Assembly: GCF_000004825.1 (NCBI RefSeq)
Contig: NW_008805083.1
Location: 186,001 to 250,000, forward strand
Source of the DNA: Heterostelium album PN500
Taxonomy: Eukaryota > Evosea > Eumycetozoa > Acytosteliales > Acytosteliaceae
Reading direction: 5' to 3'
Length of the DNA: 64,000 nt
This document shows positions 47,373 through 60,296 of this stretch, in pieces (positions within the stretch are counted from its first letter, which is position 1; the number at the start of each line of letters is the position of its first letter). Below the pieces are notes generated by a model, which saw only the letters and a program-made list of their open reading frames with translations, did no database searches and was not told where the DNA came from. Both the position numbers and the translations under genes were made by a program.

Positions 47373-50300
47373 CTATAAAGTAATATCAGAGAAATTGTTT
47401 TGCTTGATGGTTGCAATCTCATCGATTTTCTCGGTGAACTCTTTGGCTGAGCAAGCTTTCTTTAGGAACACGTGTCTCAAGAGATAGTGCGCGTCAGGTC
47501 TTCTCTTATCATCAAGATTGAGACACAAGTTTACAAAGTCTATGAATTCATTCGACCATTTCATTGGTTCTTTGAAATCAGGTACACCTTCTAATGTCAA
47601 TAAAAACAATGCCTATTATTATTAAAGTAAAATCAATCAAAGAAATGATTAATATAATTATGAAATGAACATGTTGTTGTTGTCGAAAGTTACTTACTCT
47701 AACAGGTGGATATTTAGCATAGGGTGGTTCACCTTCCGATAGTTCTCTGGCTAATATACCAAGACTCCATATGTCGATCTTATGATTGTATTGGTTACCT
47801 CTGATAAGTTCTGGTGCCATCCAATAGGGTGTTCCAACTACACTGTTTCTTTGTAGTTTAGCTCTAGTAAGATTAGCAACAAATCCAAAATCAGCTGATC
47901 AATAATCAAAATTGTTTGTTAGTCATTAATAATAGTTTTTTTTAACTGAAGATCTTCTGATATAATAGATGTTTAAACTTACCAATCTTAATGCTACCAT
48001 CTCTACCAACAAGTATATTATCAGATTTTATATCTCTGTGAATGCGATGACCCTTGTGTATATAATCGATACCTTGAAGAACCTGTAGACAAATGTAAGC
48101 GATATGTGATTCATTGAATGACTGATTCTTTGTACCGATCATATCTGTAAGTGATCCAAATGACATATACTCCATTGTTAACTATTATTATAATTATTAA
48201 AATATTAATTAGTTAGTTAAATTGTATAATGATGATAAACAATCAATCTTCATATATTTTATGTTGTTGTTGCTACTTACCCAAAGATGATTGAGAACTA
48301 AATAAGAGTTGATATATCTAATTAAATTCTTATGTGTGCAGTTCTTCATTGTACAAATCTCATTGATCACATTCTTTATATTCTTATTGTCGACCTTCAT
48401 CTTTTTGATTGCAACCTTCTCACCAGTCTGAATATTCGTACCACAATAAACATTACCAGTTGATCTATAAAATTGTAACAATACATTAATTAATATGATA
48501 TAGTTTTAATAAAACATTGACTAATAAAATGATACAATACCCTCCACCAATCTTTACAATATCTTTATATAATTCTTCAGGGTTTTCTGAAGAAACTAAA
48601 TCCTCTGTAATAATAATAATAATAATATTAGTTAGTTAGTTATTTAGTTTAAAATATCTATTATTATAATTATGTTTTATATTTACTTAGAGTAAAAGAA
48701 GGTTCTTCAAGTGCAAGTAATTGTGTATTACTATCAATGGTTGGCGAGAGTGGTCTCGGTGGTATATTAGTCATCGATTCACTTCTCTCAAAGTGTGATG
48801 TACCTGACCTATAATAATTATAATAATAATAAGTAAAATTGTTAACATAACTAACAAACTCGGGCTATTTTAACAATAGATAACACATACTTTTGATTAT
48901 ATACATGATGGAATTCAAGTACATCTAAAACATCATCTGGATGCTGATTAATCTCACCATCTTGGAATCCAGATTGTGCCAACAATGTCTTCCATTGATC
49001 AGGTATACCTTGTAGTGCCAACCCAACATGAATTTCATGTTTAACATTGAATGGTGCACCAACATTCGGAGCAGCTATTATTATTATTATTATTATTATT
49101 ATGATAATGATAATGAATGATTTTAAACGTTAATATCTTTCAGACTGATATTAAATATAATATGTTTAGTTTACTTACTACAACAAGATTCAGAAGCATG
49201 TTTTAAACACTTTTTATGTGATTTATATTTACAACCTACACACTCGAATGCCTGTCTCTCGACGATACCTCTTACACCCCATATATATTGGTTGCAATGG
49301 TTGCACTCTGAGATGTTCTTAAAGTTCTTGAGCACGAATGAATGCTTGCCTTTGAAGCCATCCGACTTGAATGTCAGATCGGTAATACTACGCACCTGAT
49401 CGATGAAATGAGCCATTGCCTCTCCTTTCAACAGTGATTTCTTTGCCATGGAATTGGAGAATTCAATTACTTCATTCTTTCCTAATCCCCAACCATGTAG
49501 ATTATATACTATAAAATTTATAATGATGATTAGTGATTGGTTTGTTAACAAATTGATACTCTTTACTTTGTTAACAATAATGTTTAACTAATTAACTAAC
49601 CACTTACCAAATGATAATAATAAAGTACAAACTAAATCTATATCAAATTCAACATAATTGTCATATCCAAACTGCTCGTGTTTCATTACCAATTCATCCC
49701 AGTAGAGTTCCTCCCAAAAGCTTAGATCTTTCCATGTCGGATGATCCTTGATAAACTCTTGAATGAACTCACAGGTTCCATTGATCTTCTTTCGATTCAA
49801 TATACGCGAGCAATCCATAATCAATTTACAACTAAAGTAATCTTTAGCTTTCGCTTCATATAAATTCTGTAAGATTGTATTTATCAAATACAGCGTTACT
49901 TCATATGAATTCTCATTCATTGGTAGATTCATTTGCTATAGAAAATATTAATAATTATGATTTTGATCAAGATGATTAGTAATAATTCAAATAGTAGTTT
50001 GTTTAACAAACACATTGCTGCTAATGATATCATACATTTGCTTTTGTTTCTTCATCCAATGTCATACATATACTTCTACGAGCATAGTCATTGGTGAATA
50101 TATTGTTCATCTTGTAGATGTCGGTCATCTCCACGTGATTACTAGAGGATATCAAAGCAGAGACGATCTTCCTGCCGAAATCCAATAGTTCACGATCCAC
50201 TTCCAGCTCTATGACTTCCATTGAATGCTGTTGGTGCGATAACATCATTGGTGACGATCCACCACTCAATGGGAATCCACTATTTCCACCACCGCCACTT

Positions 50301-52374
50301 AAATTAGTATGATGTCCACTAAACTTTAGAAAACTACTAGATGCAGTTGGACTTGTAAAGTGAAATTGATGTTGTTGTTGATTTTGTTGATTTTGTTGTA
50401 TTAATTTCTGTTGCAATTGATGTTGTTGTTGTTGTTGTTGTTGATTCATTATATTGGTTGTTGTTATATTGTTGTGAGAGATTGATTTCCTGAGAGGTGG
50501 AAGATGTGAATTGGTACGAGACAACGGGTGTTTCGAGATCGATAGACTAGAGTTGGAGGAACGTGGCGGATCCGATATCTGGTTGGCATATTTCATTCGT
50601 AGATTGAGCAGTTCCGTCTCGATATTCAACAACTCATTCTCCAGCTTGTTGTTTCGCTTGATGTGGTCGGCCAGCTGCTCGCTGGTGATAGTGAGCTGCG
50701 CCTGAAGATTGGTGTTACTCGTCTGTAGCTGTTGTATCTGCTGTATCTGTCTTGTGAATGCCTGTGTCGACACAGGAATAGCGCCATTAGGATCCGATGG
50801 TAATTCAATATATTTTGCAATATCAATCTGAATGGTGTTGATGATGATGATGATGAGATTGTGATGATGATGTTAGAGAAATGAAATGAATAACAATGAT
50901 AATAATAATAATAACTTACAGGTTCACTTAACTTTTTACTCTTTTGTCGCTCGGTATCCAATTCTTTGTGAAGTGATTCAATCTTTTCCTTTTGAACGAG
51001 TATTGTCTTTTCCTGTTTGGATATTCGGTCTTTAAGATGTAGCAGTTCCTTTACGAACGATTTATAGGAGATACTGTTACCAAACATTAGTGGAACACCG
51101 GAACTATCACTGAGGAATGAGTTGTTATGAATCGATGTTGAATCTTCAGAGTCTGACGAATCCGATGAGGATGATGAATCTGACGATGAATCTGATGATG
51201 ATGAAGAATCTGAAGGTTGTTGATGTTGTTGTTGTTGATCTTTTCTAGTTGATATCAATTTCAATTTGGAATCAGATGATGCCTGTTGTTGTTGTTTGGA
51301 TGACGATGATAATGAGGCCGACGATGACTTGTGAATTGACTTCTTTGAGGATGATGATAAAGACATCAAATTGTTGTTGTTTGTTGTCGATGTTGATGTT
51401 GTAGTTAATAAAGGTGCTGACTGAGTCAGTGGTGTTGAAGGTGTTGATGGTGTTGTAGATGTAGATGATATAAACAATGATGATGATCCATTTCCATTAC
51501 CATTACCATTACCATTGCCATTTGTGACATGTGACGATGAAGAAGATGATAAAGTCGGTGGAGAAGATAGAAACGATCCACTCGATTTCAGTTTAGATGA
51601 GATTTTACACAGTTCCGAAAGATTTATAATTAACTATAAGAGTTTTGTTTTTTTTATGTTTTGTTTTAGTTAGTACTAATAAATCTAGATTAGAAATTCA
51701 ATCCCTAGTAAAACATGCTACATACCTGTCTTTTACAGTCTTCAGGTTGATAAAGGAATGTATAGCTTATAAATAGATATTTGGAGTGCACACCGAGTAA
51801 CCAGCATGCTCGCAAGTAATTTCGGATGTTCTCGATCTTCTGTAGCTGTGTCGGTCGCACATGTATCTTTTGTATCATTCCCAGTCGAATGCTATTGATA
51901 AGATTACACAGTAGCGTACCGGAATGCAACGATTCCAAAATATCAATCTCTAGAAAATCTACTGATAATAACGATGGACATTTCTGTAATGAAACAAAAC
52001 AAAATATAATAAAAAAAAAGAAAAAAACTATCATCAATATTTATAGATAATATATCACAACACTATACTATATTTTAAAAAAAACCTACTTGTTGAATCC
52101 ATTTCTTTATCTCCAATTCATCCAATGTTGTTGAGGTTGAAGAAACAGTAGTGATATTAGAGTAGTGTTGAATGTTACTACTGTTACTAAGATTGATGTT
52201 ACTGTTACTGTTACTTCCGCTACTACCACTGGTGTTTAGCTGATACTGTGATGCCGATGATAATGACAGCATTGTCGTCATACTGTTATTGTTATTGCTA
52301 TTGCTATTGCTGTTGCTGTTATTGCTATTGTTGTGATTGCTGGCATTGGTATTCGAATAGGTGCTCATGAACAT
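47373..52374 (-). CDS. pakD: p21-activated kinase with CH, C1 and PBD domains (PakD-like)
   Basis: Thirteen exons: 52374-52090, 51983-51726, 51633-50920, 50827-50036, 49935-49608, 49508-49179, 49074-48891, 48808-48687, 48604-48541, 48464-48281, 48181-47983, 47894-47698, 47612-47373. Total 1298 residues; every join keeps phase. Order: Ser/Asn head; calponin-homology domain across exons 1-2 (IKKWIQQ-KCPSLL...[12 protein letters not shown]); Ser/Gln-rich region with coiled coils; a region of unknown type (exons 4-5); C1 zinc domain (H-x12-C-x2-C ... C-x2-C-x4-H) in exon 6; PBD/CRIB ([11 protein letters not shown]); STE20 kinase ([38 protein letters not shown]). It links Rac GTPases to actin and myosin control. 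The same CH-C1-PBD-kinase order is known for Dictyostelium PakD. The whole gene reads only after splicing. Confidence 0.93.
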
Positions 52375-53326
52375 ATAGGCTGCCTGCTTTGCCTTCTTCT
52401 TCTTCTTCTTCTATTGATTTAACAATCTCTCTTTTGTAAAATGCTAATAAAAATAATATTAAGTAACAATAAATAATTAACTTATATTTTAATAATAAAA
52501 TAACATAAAATATGAATTTTTTGACTGATTGTTTGATTGTTTGATTGTTTGACTGATTAGTTGTTGATTGACCAATGCCGGTTGTAGAAACTTGTTTATG
52601 ACTTAAATTATTTTATTTTTTACAAAATCGTGTTTTTGTTTTTTTTTTTTTTAATTTATTGTTTTTGTTTGAATATAATTTAATATTAATTTGCAAATTG
52701 TATATAAATGATTTATTATCAAATATAATATATATAGATAATATAAAATATAATATATATATATCTTAATTTATACAAAAGTAAAAATTAATTATTGTTT
52801 TTGTAGTGTTGTGTTGTGTTGTGTTGTGTTGTGTTGTGTTGTTGTTTTGTTTTGATGTTGGTGACCACCACCACAAAACACCATCTAACAGAATCACCAA
52901 TAACACTCACACCCTCACCTTTAAATACTTTTTATTTCTTTGTGATAACCAATGTGATTAATTATGATTAATTAAAAGTAATGCTGAGAGCTTTGTTGTG
53001 GTTCTATTATTCTTGGTTGGAGAGCTTTATAAAACCTAGTTTTATTTATTTGTCACTTTTATTAATTTAATTTAATTTAGTAAAATTTAATAATGATAAC
53101 TTTATATATATTTATTGGTTTGTTTATTTGTTTTTTTGTTTTAATTACAAGATTTGATTGTTTGATTTGATATTATTTTGATTTGATTTGAATTGAATGT
53201 GATTTGATGATGACAATGACGATGATGATGTCGGGAGGAAAAAGAGATATCTTTATTAACAAAAGTTTATATATTTAAATAAATAAACTTGATGTCGAAT
53301 GTAAAACAAATAACATAATATAATCT
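52375..53326. other. AT-rich spacer with (GTGTT)7
   Basis: Promoter of the PAK gene and 3' flank of the proteasome gene. Contains a perfect GTGTT pentamer array (seven copies, 52806-52840) and TTGATTGTT-type repeats near 52535. No gene recognised. Confidence 0.6.
52806..52840 (+). repeat. (GTGTT)7 microsatellite
   Basis: Seven perfect pentamers in the spacer upstream of the PAK gene. Confidence 0.9.
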
Positions 53327-54399
53327 TTAATCTTGACGACCTAATAACTTTCTTCTGAATACCTTATCTGGACAACTATATAGTTAAAAACAAAGCAAAA
53401 ACATATATATATGTTAGTAACTATTATTATCATCTATGATGTTATCATTTATTTGTAATATATATGATTCACTTACATAACAGTAACTTCAGCACCCCAA
53501 CCACTCATGGCATCTCTCTCAAGAGAAGACAACATACACTGTGAAATTGTTTCAAAAAGTTCCTCTGGATTCTTTTATATTGCAATAGTAATTAAAAGGT
53601 TAGAATCATGTAGATATTGTATTGTTTTGATCATGATCATCAACATACCATATCTTTCTTGTATAAAGTTTCACATAGACCATACATGGCAGGAGTCATT
53701 GTACCGACTAACAAAAAGTCATCAGTTTGTACCGGTGCACCAATCAAATCCATACCAGAGATAAATGGTTTATTATTACTGTCCAATCCACAAATAACTG
53801 GTTCTGTAAAGTATGGTCCAAATCTATATATTATTTTATTTAATAATTAATAATCACAAAACAAAATAAATAAGTTATGAATTCATTCAACGATCATGAT
53901 TTAGTGATCTCCACCTCTGCTAGCAATACATACCTCTTTTCATACAACATATTCGAAACTAAATTAGTCAATACCTGTGGTGACATATCTCTTTCTTCTT
54001 TCAATTTATAAAGGTTGTGTCTAAATACAAGCTTTTGATATCTATTATTATTATTATTATTATGTTATGATTATGTTAGTATGATAGTGTTTAATTAAAT
54101 TATATTAAAAAAAAAAACAAAAGAAAAACAAAGAAAAGAAAAAGAAAAAAGAAAAAAAAAGATAAACTTCTGTTCTCTCTCTCTTTGAGATATGTTAATA
54201 GAAATACATACAAAGTTTGGGCATCTGTAACTAAACCAGAGATACCAATGAAACATTTATCACTTATTCTATATACTTTAGGGTTGTTTGTAGAGACGGT
54301 TGTGTGTTGAATACCGAATCTAAGATCTGTAGCGATGGCAACACAATCCTTACCGGTCATAACAATGACGGCACCACCATTATATTCCATAATACTCAT
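53327..54399 (-). CDS. psmB3: 20S proteasome subunit beta type-3
   Basis: Five exons (54399-54212, 54041-53934, 53823-53649, 53571-53477, 53375-53327) encode 204 residues, the expected size. Beta-3 is a non-catalytic subunit of the inner ring of the 20S core. It starts MSIMEYNGGAVIVMTGKDCVAIATDLRFG with no propeptide and no N-terminal Thr after Gly, as expected for an inactive beta subunit. Further landmarks are IGISGLVTDAQTLY, EERDMSPQVLTNLVSN, GPYFTEPVICGLD, LLVGTMTPAMYGLCETLY and DAMSGWGAEVTVI. The C-terminus FRRKLLGRQD matches the ...LKGRMD type of other species. Introns have GTATGT/GTAAGT donors; joins are all in phase. Confidence 0.95.
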
Positions 54400-55943
54400 T
54401 TTCTATATGTATCTTTATAATTAATTAAATGTGAAAAAACAAAACTATACAAAAATTATAATATATTGATTGATTGATTAAACTTATTTGTTTTTTTTTT
54501 TCTAATCTAATAAAAAAATTGTTTTTTTTTGAGTGATGTTCACAATTTTTACAAAATTAAAATTAAATAATTATTAAATTACAAAAAAAAAATGATTCAA
54601 AAAAAAATATTAATAAAAAATTACAAAAGTCTCATTATTAATTAAAGACAAAACATATTGGTTGTAAAAATAATAATCATTTATAATATAGTTTTTAGAA
54701 TTTAATAAACCTAATAATTAGTATTAATTTGTTCTATTTTTTTTATTACTTAATTACTATTTAATTTTTTTAAAAAAAAAAAAAATAATTTTTAACTTTG
54801 ATTAAATATATATATTATGACGACTTAACTTGCTGCTTGCTTGTAGTAAACATTACTAGTTATGTTTCGGGATTTTACGGATAATCACAGATAATGATGA
54901 TCACAAATAATTACCAACCTTTCATTTAAAATTTTAATGATCTTTTTGAAAATATCTTTGATCAGTTCATATTTATATGTTCAATCAGTCAACATCGTTA
55001 AATAACTTCAAAAAGAAGAAAAAAAAAACGTAAAAGTAAAAATAGAGTATTTTTATCTAAAAATATCAATGAATTGATTGAACAGAAGATGATAGTAAAC
55101 CTTTTTGATTTTTCAAACATATAATAAAGAAAGACAATGAATATGTTTATTTCATTCTAAAATAAAACAAAATAAATAAAAAAAAAAACCATGATTAATC
55201 ATTGTTTGTTTGAAACAAACATTTTTTTTTTAACCCATCATTGGTATTTTTTACAATAATAAAAATTTGTGTGAAAAATAAATATTGTGAAATTGCAGTG
55301 GGATTTGTTTGGTGGTAAAGATCAAACCAAAACCACCAATACAACACCACTACCACCATTAAAACACACAACAAAACACAATCAAATTTAACTAAAATTA
55401 AAAATAAAAATAAAAATAAAAACACAATCAAACCATCTACTACTATTACAGTACCACTTCGAAACAACAATCAAAATAAAAGCAAAACACAACTCATATT
55501 TAGACTTAACAATTGATTAATTTGGAATTATTTCTTTTCAATGACCATCAATCAACAACAACATCATCATTGTATCAGAAATATATAAAAGTAGTTACAT
55601 ATATAACATATATATACAACAACAACAAACAGACAGACATACATACAATCACAAATCTGAAACCCACCAGTTACAAAAATCATATTTAAATCACATGTGA
55701 TCTTTCAGAGTCAGTTTGTTCAATCTCGATTTTATATATATATATAATATTATTTATTTATTTATTTATTTTTAATTAAATTTATTAATTATAGTTGTCT
55801 CATAGATCAACAATAATAATACACTAATTACTACATCATCCAAAACATCTTCACTGAATATTATATTTATTTATAACTTTATAAAAACTATTTATATACT
55901 ATTTATTTATTTTTACTATTTATTTTACTAATTTTATAAAAAT
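54400..55943. other. AT-rich spacer
   Basis: 1.5 kb between two divergent genes. Homopolymer A/T runs, a CA-rich stretch around 55320-55400 and TA repeats near 55735. Small frames (for example 55195-55470 minus) are compositional artefacts. No gene recognised. Confidence 0.55.
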
Positions 55944-57466
55944 ATGATACCAATCAAAAAGTAAGTAAATATCACTATCCTATTTTGGAATATTTGAACA
56001 AAAACAACACAAATTGGTGTTTTTTTGTTTTTCAATAATTGATTACTTAATTAATTAAAAATAAAAAAAATAGTGGTGAAAAAAATTTGTTGTCGGGATT
56101 GACTATGACTCCGGCATCGACGCCTTCAACCACAACATCGTTTCTAATTAAACACGATAAACTGGCCGATGTTTTTTCAGAGTCAAAGTTAGTTGCACCA
56201 CCTTCAGATTCGTCGTCTGACGATGAGGATTTGTCATATACAGACTCAGAGTATACCTCCTATTCCGAATACTCTGAGAGTGACACTTACACGGATACCT
56301 ATACAGTCGATGATTCCTCAGAGTATGATTCAGATGACTACAGTACCGATGAAGAAGCGGAGGAAGTAGAGGTAGTAGTTCAAGTGGAAAAAGTTGGAAT
56401 TCAACAAATAATAGATGATAAAGAACAGCAACAACTTGAACAATCATCAGAAAAACAATTTATAGATGATGTAGAACAAAAAATAATAACTGTAAATAAT
56501 AATAATAATAATAAAATAAATCATAGTGATCAATGTGAAATCAATCAAATGGAACAACAAAGTGAAACAACAACAACTGGAGTGGATCCCGCTTTTGATA
56601 TAGCTGCATCTCTCCACAATTTGGTACAGAATCATTTTCACTTGCTGTCGTCTGGATTCAAATACGGATTGTATAGTGGCGATATTTTCATGGAACACTT
56701 GGAGATATTGTTTTTCTCGAGTGATATGGCAAAGAAGTACTATGATATGGTCAATGCTATGCCAGTTGAAGATATACCGACACCTGCCGCATCACAAACC
56801 AGGTTGTATATTCTGAAAAAGACAATTGATATTGTCGATAAAGTAAATATTTATAGATCATTCATGTTGGAACAACAAGAAAATGAAGAAGAAGAAGAAG
56901 AAGCTGTAGTTGAAGAAGCTGTAGTCAAAGAAGAAGAAAAACAAGCAGAGACAGAAGGAGAGGTAGCTGTGGAGGTAGAGATAGAACAATCTGTAATTGT
57001 ATTAGAATCAACGGTGGAACTACCACCATCACCATTAGTAGATGTTATAGTAGAATCAAAAGTAGAAGCCATTGAGGAAGCATCAAGAGTAGTAGAAGTT
57101 ACACATTTTTCAATAGTAGAGAATCCCGAAATTTCTGTTGATGATCCTTTAAATATTCAGGATCTAAAAGATAATCTACAGAGTCTGTTGGAATCACCTG
57201 ACTGCAGTTTTTCAGATCTTGGACAGTTTGCATTTGATGTTTCAGAGTTGAACAATCTAAATGAAAAGTTGGAATCGATTGGCATCGTTGGTGTTGATGA
57301 CCTCACAGTTCCCAATGTTGACAGCGTCCTCTCGCAGGTCAGTGAGAGTGAGACGGATTGCACCAGTAACTATAGTGAAACTGATTGTACCAGTAACTAT
57401 AGCGAAACTGAAGATTATTCCAGTAGTGATAGTAGTAGTGAATACAGTGATTCCGAAAGCGATTGA
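55944..57466 (+). CDS. Acidic Ser/Glu-rich protein of unknown function
   Basis: Two exons (55944-55960, only 17 nt, and 56074-57466) give 469 residues. The start codon ATG at 55944 (MIPIKNGEKNLLSG) comes from the tiny first exon, joined in phase after GTAAGT...ATAG. The protein alternates acidic Ser-rich disordered tracts (SSSDDEDLSYTDSEYTSYSE) with one compact helical block (about 165-255: DPAFDIAASLHNLVQNHFHL, then MEHLEILFFSSDMAKKYYDM). A second acidic Val/Glu region follows. The end carries a short tandem repeat (SETDCTSNY twice). There is no signal peptide or membrane segment. The many Ser-Asp/Glu sites would suit casein kinase 2; that is inference. No family recognised. Confidence 0.7.
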
Positions 57467-57841
57467 TGATCATGATGACCATAATTGCGCATCCAAATAA
57501 ATCATTTCTTATTATTTATTTATTTATTTATTCACAAACCTTTATATTAATACAAAGTCAAATGAATTTATTATGAATCTTGGTATTTTAAGGAAAATTG
57601 TTAAATAGAACATTGTTCTTAAAATTAAATGATTTGTTGAAGTTCAATCTAAAATCTTTTTCTATTTAATTTTTAGATGTTCCCTACAAAGCTTTTAGAA
57701 ATATAAAAATTTTACTAAAAATAGTATTTTTAATGGTGTAAATTTAAATTTATTTAAAAGAATGAATTCAAAAATTGATTAAATTAGTGAATTAATGGAT
57801 AGTATTGATACAGTCTGTATGAATTTCCAAAAGATAATTTT
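57467..57841. other. AT-rich spacer
   Basis: 3' flanks of two convergent genes. Contains TTTATTTATTTATTTATT repeats. Nothing else seen. Confidence 0.5.
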
Positions 57842-58118
57842 TTAAAGGTCAACTGTTAAATAATCGATATAAATGATGTCCAAAACATTAACATCTGAAA
57901 GGTTAAGGTGTAAAAGAGCAGTGTTGTTACTCGATTGAGCAGAAGCTACACCAGTTTGAGTAGAGAATGACTTGGTCATTGATGAGGAGGAAGAGGACAT
58001 CAAGTTTTGGAGTGATTCTATATTTTGTTTATTAGTTGATTGTAAATTTGATTAGTTTATTAGTTCCTTTTCTGAAAATATATTGTTTTTTTAATTAATT
58101 CAACTTACTGTATAACAT
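57842..58118 (-). CDS. Small 61-residue protein, spliced
   Basis: Exon 1 is 58118-58109 (10 nt: ATGTTATACA), exon 2 is 58017-57842. The 91-nt intron has GTAAGT and ATATAG ends. The joined frame reads MLYKSLQNLMSSSSSSMTKS, continues through a polar Gln/Ser/Asn middle and ends LNLSDVNVLDIIYIDYLTVD-L, then TAA. Exon 2 has higher GC than its flanks and a clear protein-like composition. No signal peptide or cysteine is present. The Ser-rich head and hydrophobic acidic tail recall small dictyostelid gene families, but I cannot name one. Too short and too split to appear in a plain ORF scan. Confidence 0.6.
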
Positions 58119-59771
58119 TTTAGTTTTGAGTTTAGTATTTAGTTTAGAATTAAATTGAATTGTTGATTTGATGATTAGAAAGATTGTTTTCCTACCTTAT
58201 TTATAGTCAACTGGTTAACTGACAAATCATTTTAGTTAGTTTTAATGTAAACTCCAAATATAAAGTTTGTATTCTCAAAAAAAAGAATTCTATTAATTTG
58301 CAACACTTAACTACATCTTACAGTATCTATTCGATTTAAAATTAATCTGCTGTTGATCAATTATCAATAGATTATAGCACTGTATCTCATAGGAGCATCA
58401 GATAATATGCAAACTATTTTCATTATTATAATAATCAATGATCCTTTTTACTTAAAATTCAAAACATTAACTTATCGTTCCAATCAAAATTGAATGATGG
58501 ATTGATTTATTTCATATTGATCAATTTTGTACAATACACTAAATAAATAAATGAATTTTATTGCCAATCAAAATAATATTTATATATATATATACTTTTT
58601 AAATGGACATATGTCATTATCAATATCTGTCACACTTAAACGACACCATAAAAATAATTAATACGAACACTAAACAAAAATTAACGATAAACTATTGTTG
58701 ATTGGAGTGCTTAAAATAATGATTGTCGTGTCTCTGTGATCATTTTTCACCACATTTATTTGATGTAATTTATGTATATAATTTTTATTTTAGTGTGTTA
58801 ATTTATTTATATGTTGCTTCGGATAAATTGGCGTTACGATTTAAATTCAGATTTACGTAATAAATGTTTTAAAGGAATATGATTAGGTGTTGTTAATGTT
58901 AATCATATGTCATATATCTCGTTATTTATGTCATTCATGTGCCATATCATCATGTAGCCAATAACAATAATTAATGTGATAAATATTTTAACGTTTCACG
59001 TAATATGTTATTTTTAATATGAATTTTCTATTATCCCAAACAACATTTTTTTTTTTTTTTTTTTTTAAATGAATGAAAATAACCAAAAAAAAAGAAAGAA
59101 AAAAGAAATAAAAAGAAAAAAATAGCTTTCTTTTTTTTTTTTTGATGAACTGGTTTAAAAATAAATTAAAGTTTGCAAAAATCTGTAAAAGATATTATTT
59201 TTTAAATGATTTGTTTTTTGTTTTTGCAAAATTATTTTAAAAAATTTGATGAACCAATTTTCAACCTTACCCATTCAGAGACATCGAAAACAAAAAAAAA
59301 AGCTTTTGCCTTCAACTCAATTGTTACACAGAATTGAATTCTGTTGAATTAATTGCTTTTTATTTATATCTATTATTTTTTTAATTAAATTAATTTGATA
59401 TTTTAATTTTTAGATTTAAAAGTGAAAATAAATTAATAGAAAAAAATAAAATAAATTAATAATAAATAAATAAAAAACAATAACAATAACAATAGAAGAA
59501 GTAGCAGAAAACAAAAAAAAAGTAGAAGTAGAGAAATTAATAACAGTGTAATATTACAAAGATAATTAGATAGATTCACTTCTTAATTTGGTTTAACAAA
59601 CAGAAAGAAAGGGTTATAAAATAAAATAAAAAAAAGTACGCGACCTCCTCCTTTTAAAACAATCATTGCAGCATTAATACACCACACACAACATTTCTCT
59701 AGCTCTATAAACCTTTATTGTGTGAATTGATTAATATTTATGATACATTTAAATTGATCAAACAAATAATA

Positions 59772-59885
59772 ATGTGTTATTGTTTGTTGTTGTTGTTGCT
59801 ATTTGCATTCATAAATATCAACATCAAAATCAATTCAAATTTAGCATTAGATCAAAAGTTTAAACTCGAAACTCACACCTCATGA
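59772..59885 (+). CDS. Possible small secreted peptide
   Basis: ATG at 59772 in an AATA-ATG context opens 37 codons. The start (MCYCLLLLLLFAFINI) looks like a signal peptide and is followed by a short polar tail (SNLALDQKFKLETHTS) and TGA. Very short; could be chance in AT-rich DNA. Confidence 0.22.
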   Translation: MCYCLLLLLLFAFININIKINSNLALDQKFKLETHTS

Positions 59886-60044
59886 AAAATAAAATAAAAT
59901 AAATAAAGCATTAACACCCACATCATAATAATAATACACAATTGAACGGTTTTATCTTCTAAAGTAGAAAGAATAAAATATGTTTTATTGATAAAATAAT
60001 AATTAAAGCAGATCTATAAGTATTAGTGTCTAAATATTTGTGTT

Positions 60045-60296
60045 TTAAAATAAATAAATATTTAAAAAAAATATTAGTTTCAACACAACAATAACTACAA
60101 CAAATACAAAAGGAACAATAACAACGAGAAACAATAATAACAAGAAACAAAAAAAAAAAAAAAACAAATCATCCAATGGACTCATACTATAACATTCCCT
60201 ATTGCAATAGCCATCATATTCGATAGCTATCAAGTTTTTAATATTGATTAGGTAGATTAAGGAAAAAAAAAAAACAAGTAGTAAAGTCTTTAGCAT
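60045..60296 (-). CDS. Possible small secreted Cys peptide
   Basis: The first 44 codons read as a signal peptide (MLKTLLLVFFFSLIYLIN) plus a polar mature part (IAIEYDGYCNRECYSMSPLD). After that the frame enters a T-tract and becomes Phe/Val/Leu-rich, which looks like noncoding sequence. The real end may lie near 60160 if the T-tract length is misread. Weak. Confidence 0.27.
   Translation of the reverse strand: MLKTLLLVFFFSLIYLINIKNLIAIEYDGYCNRECYSMSPLDDLFFFFFCFLLLLFLVVIVPFVFVVVIVVLKLIFFLNIYLF

Noticed and set aside
55195-55470. 91-codon minus-strand frame
   Set aside because: Low-complexity antisense of CA-rich spacer DNA.
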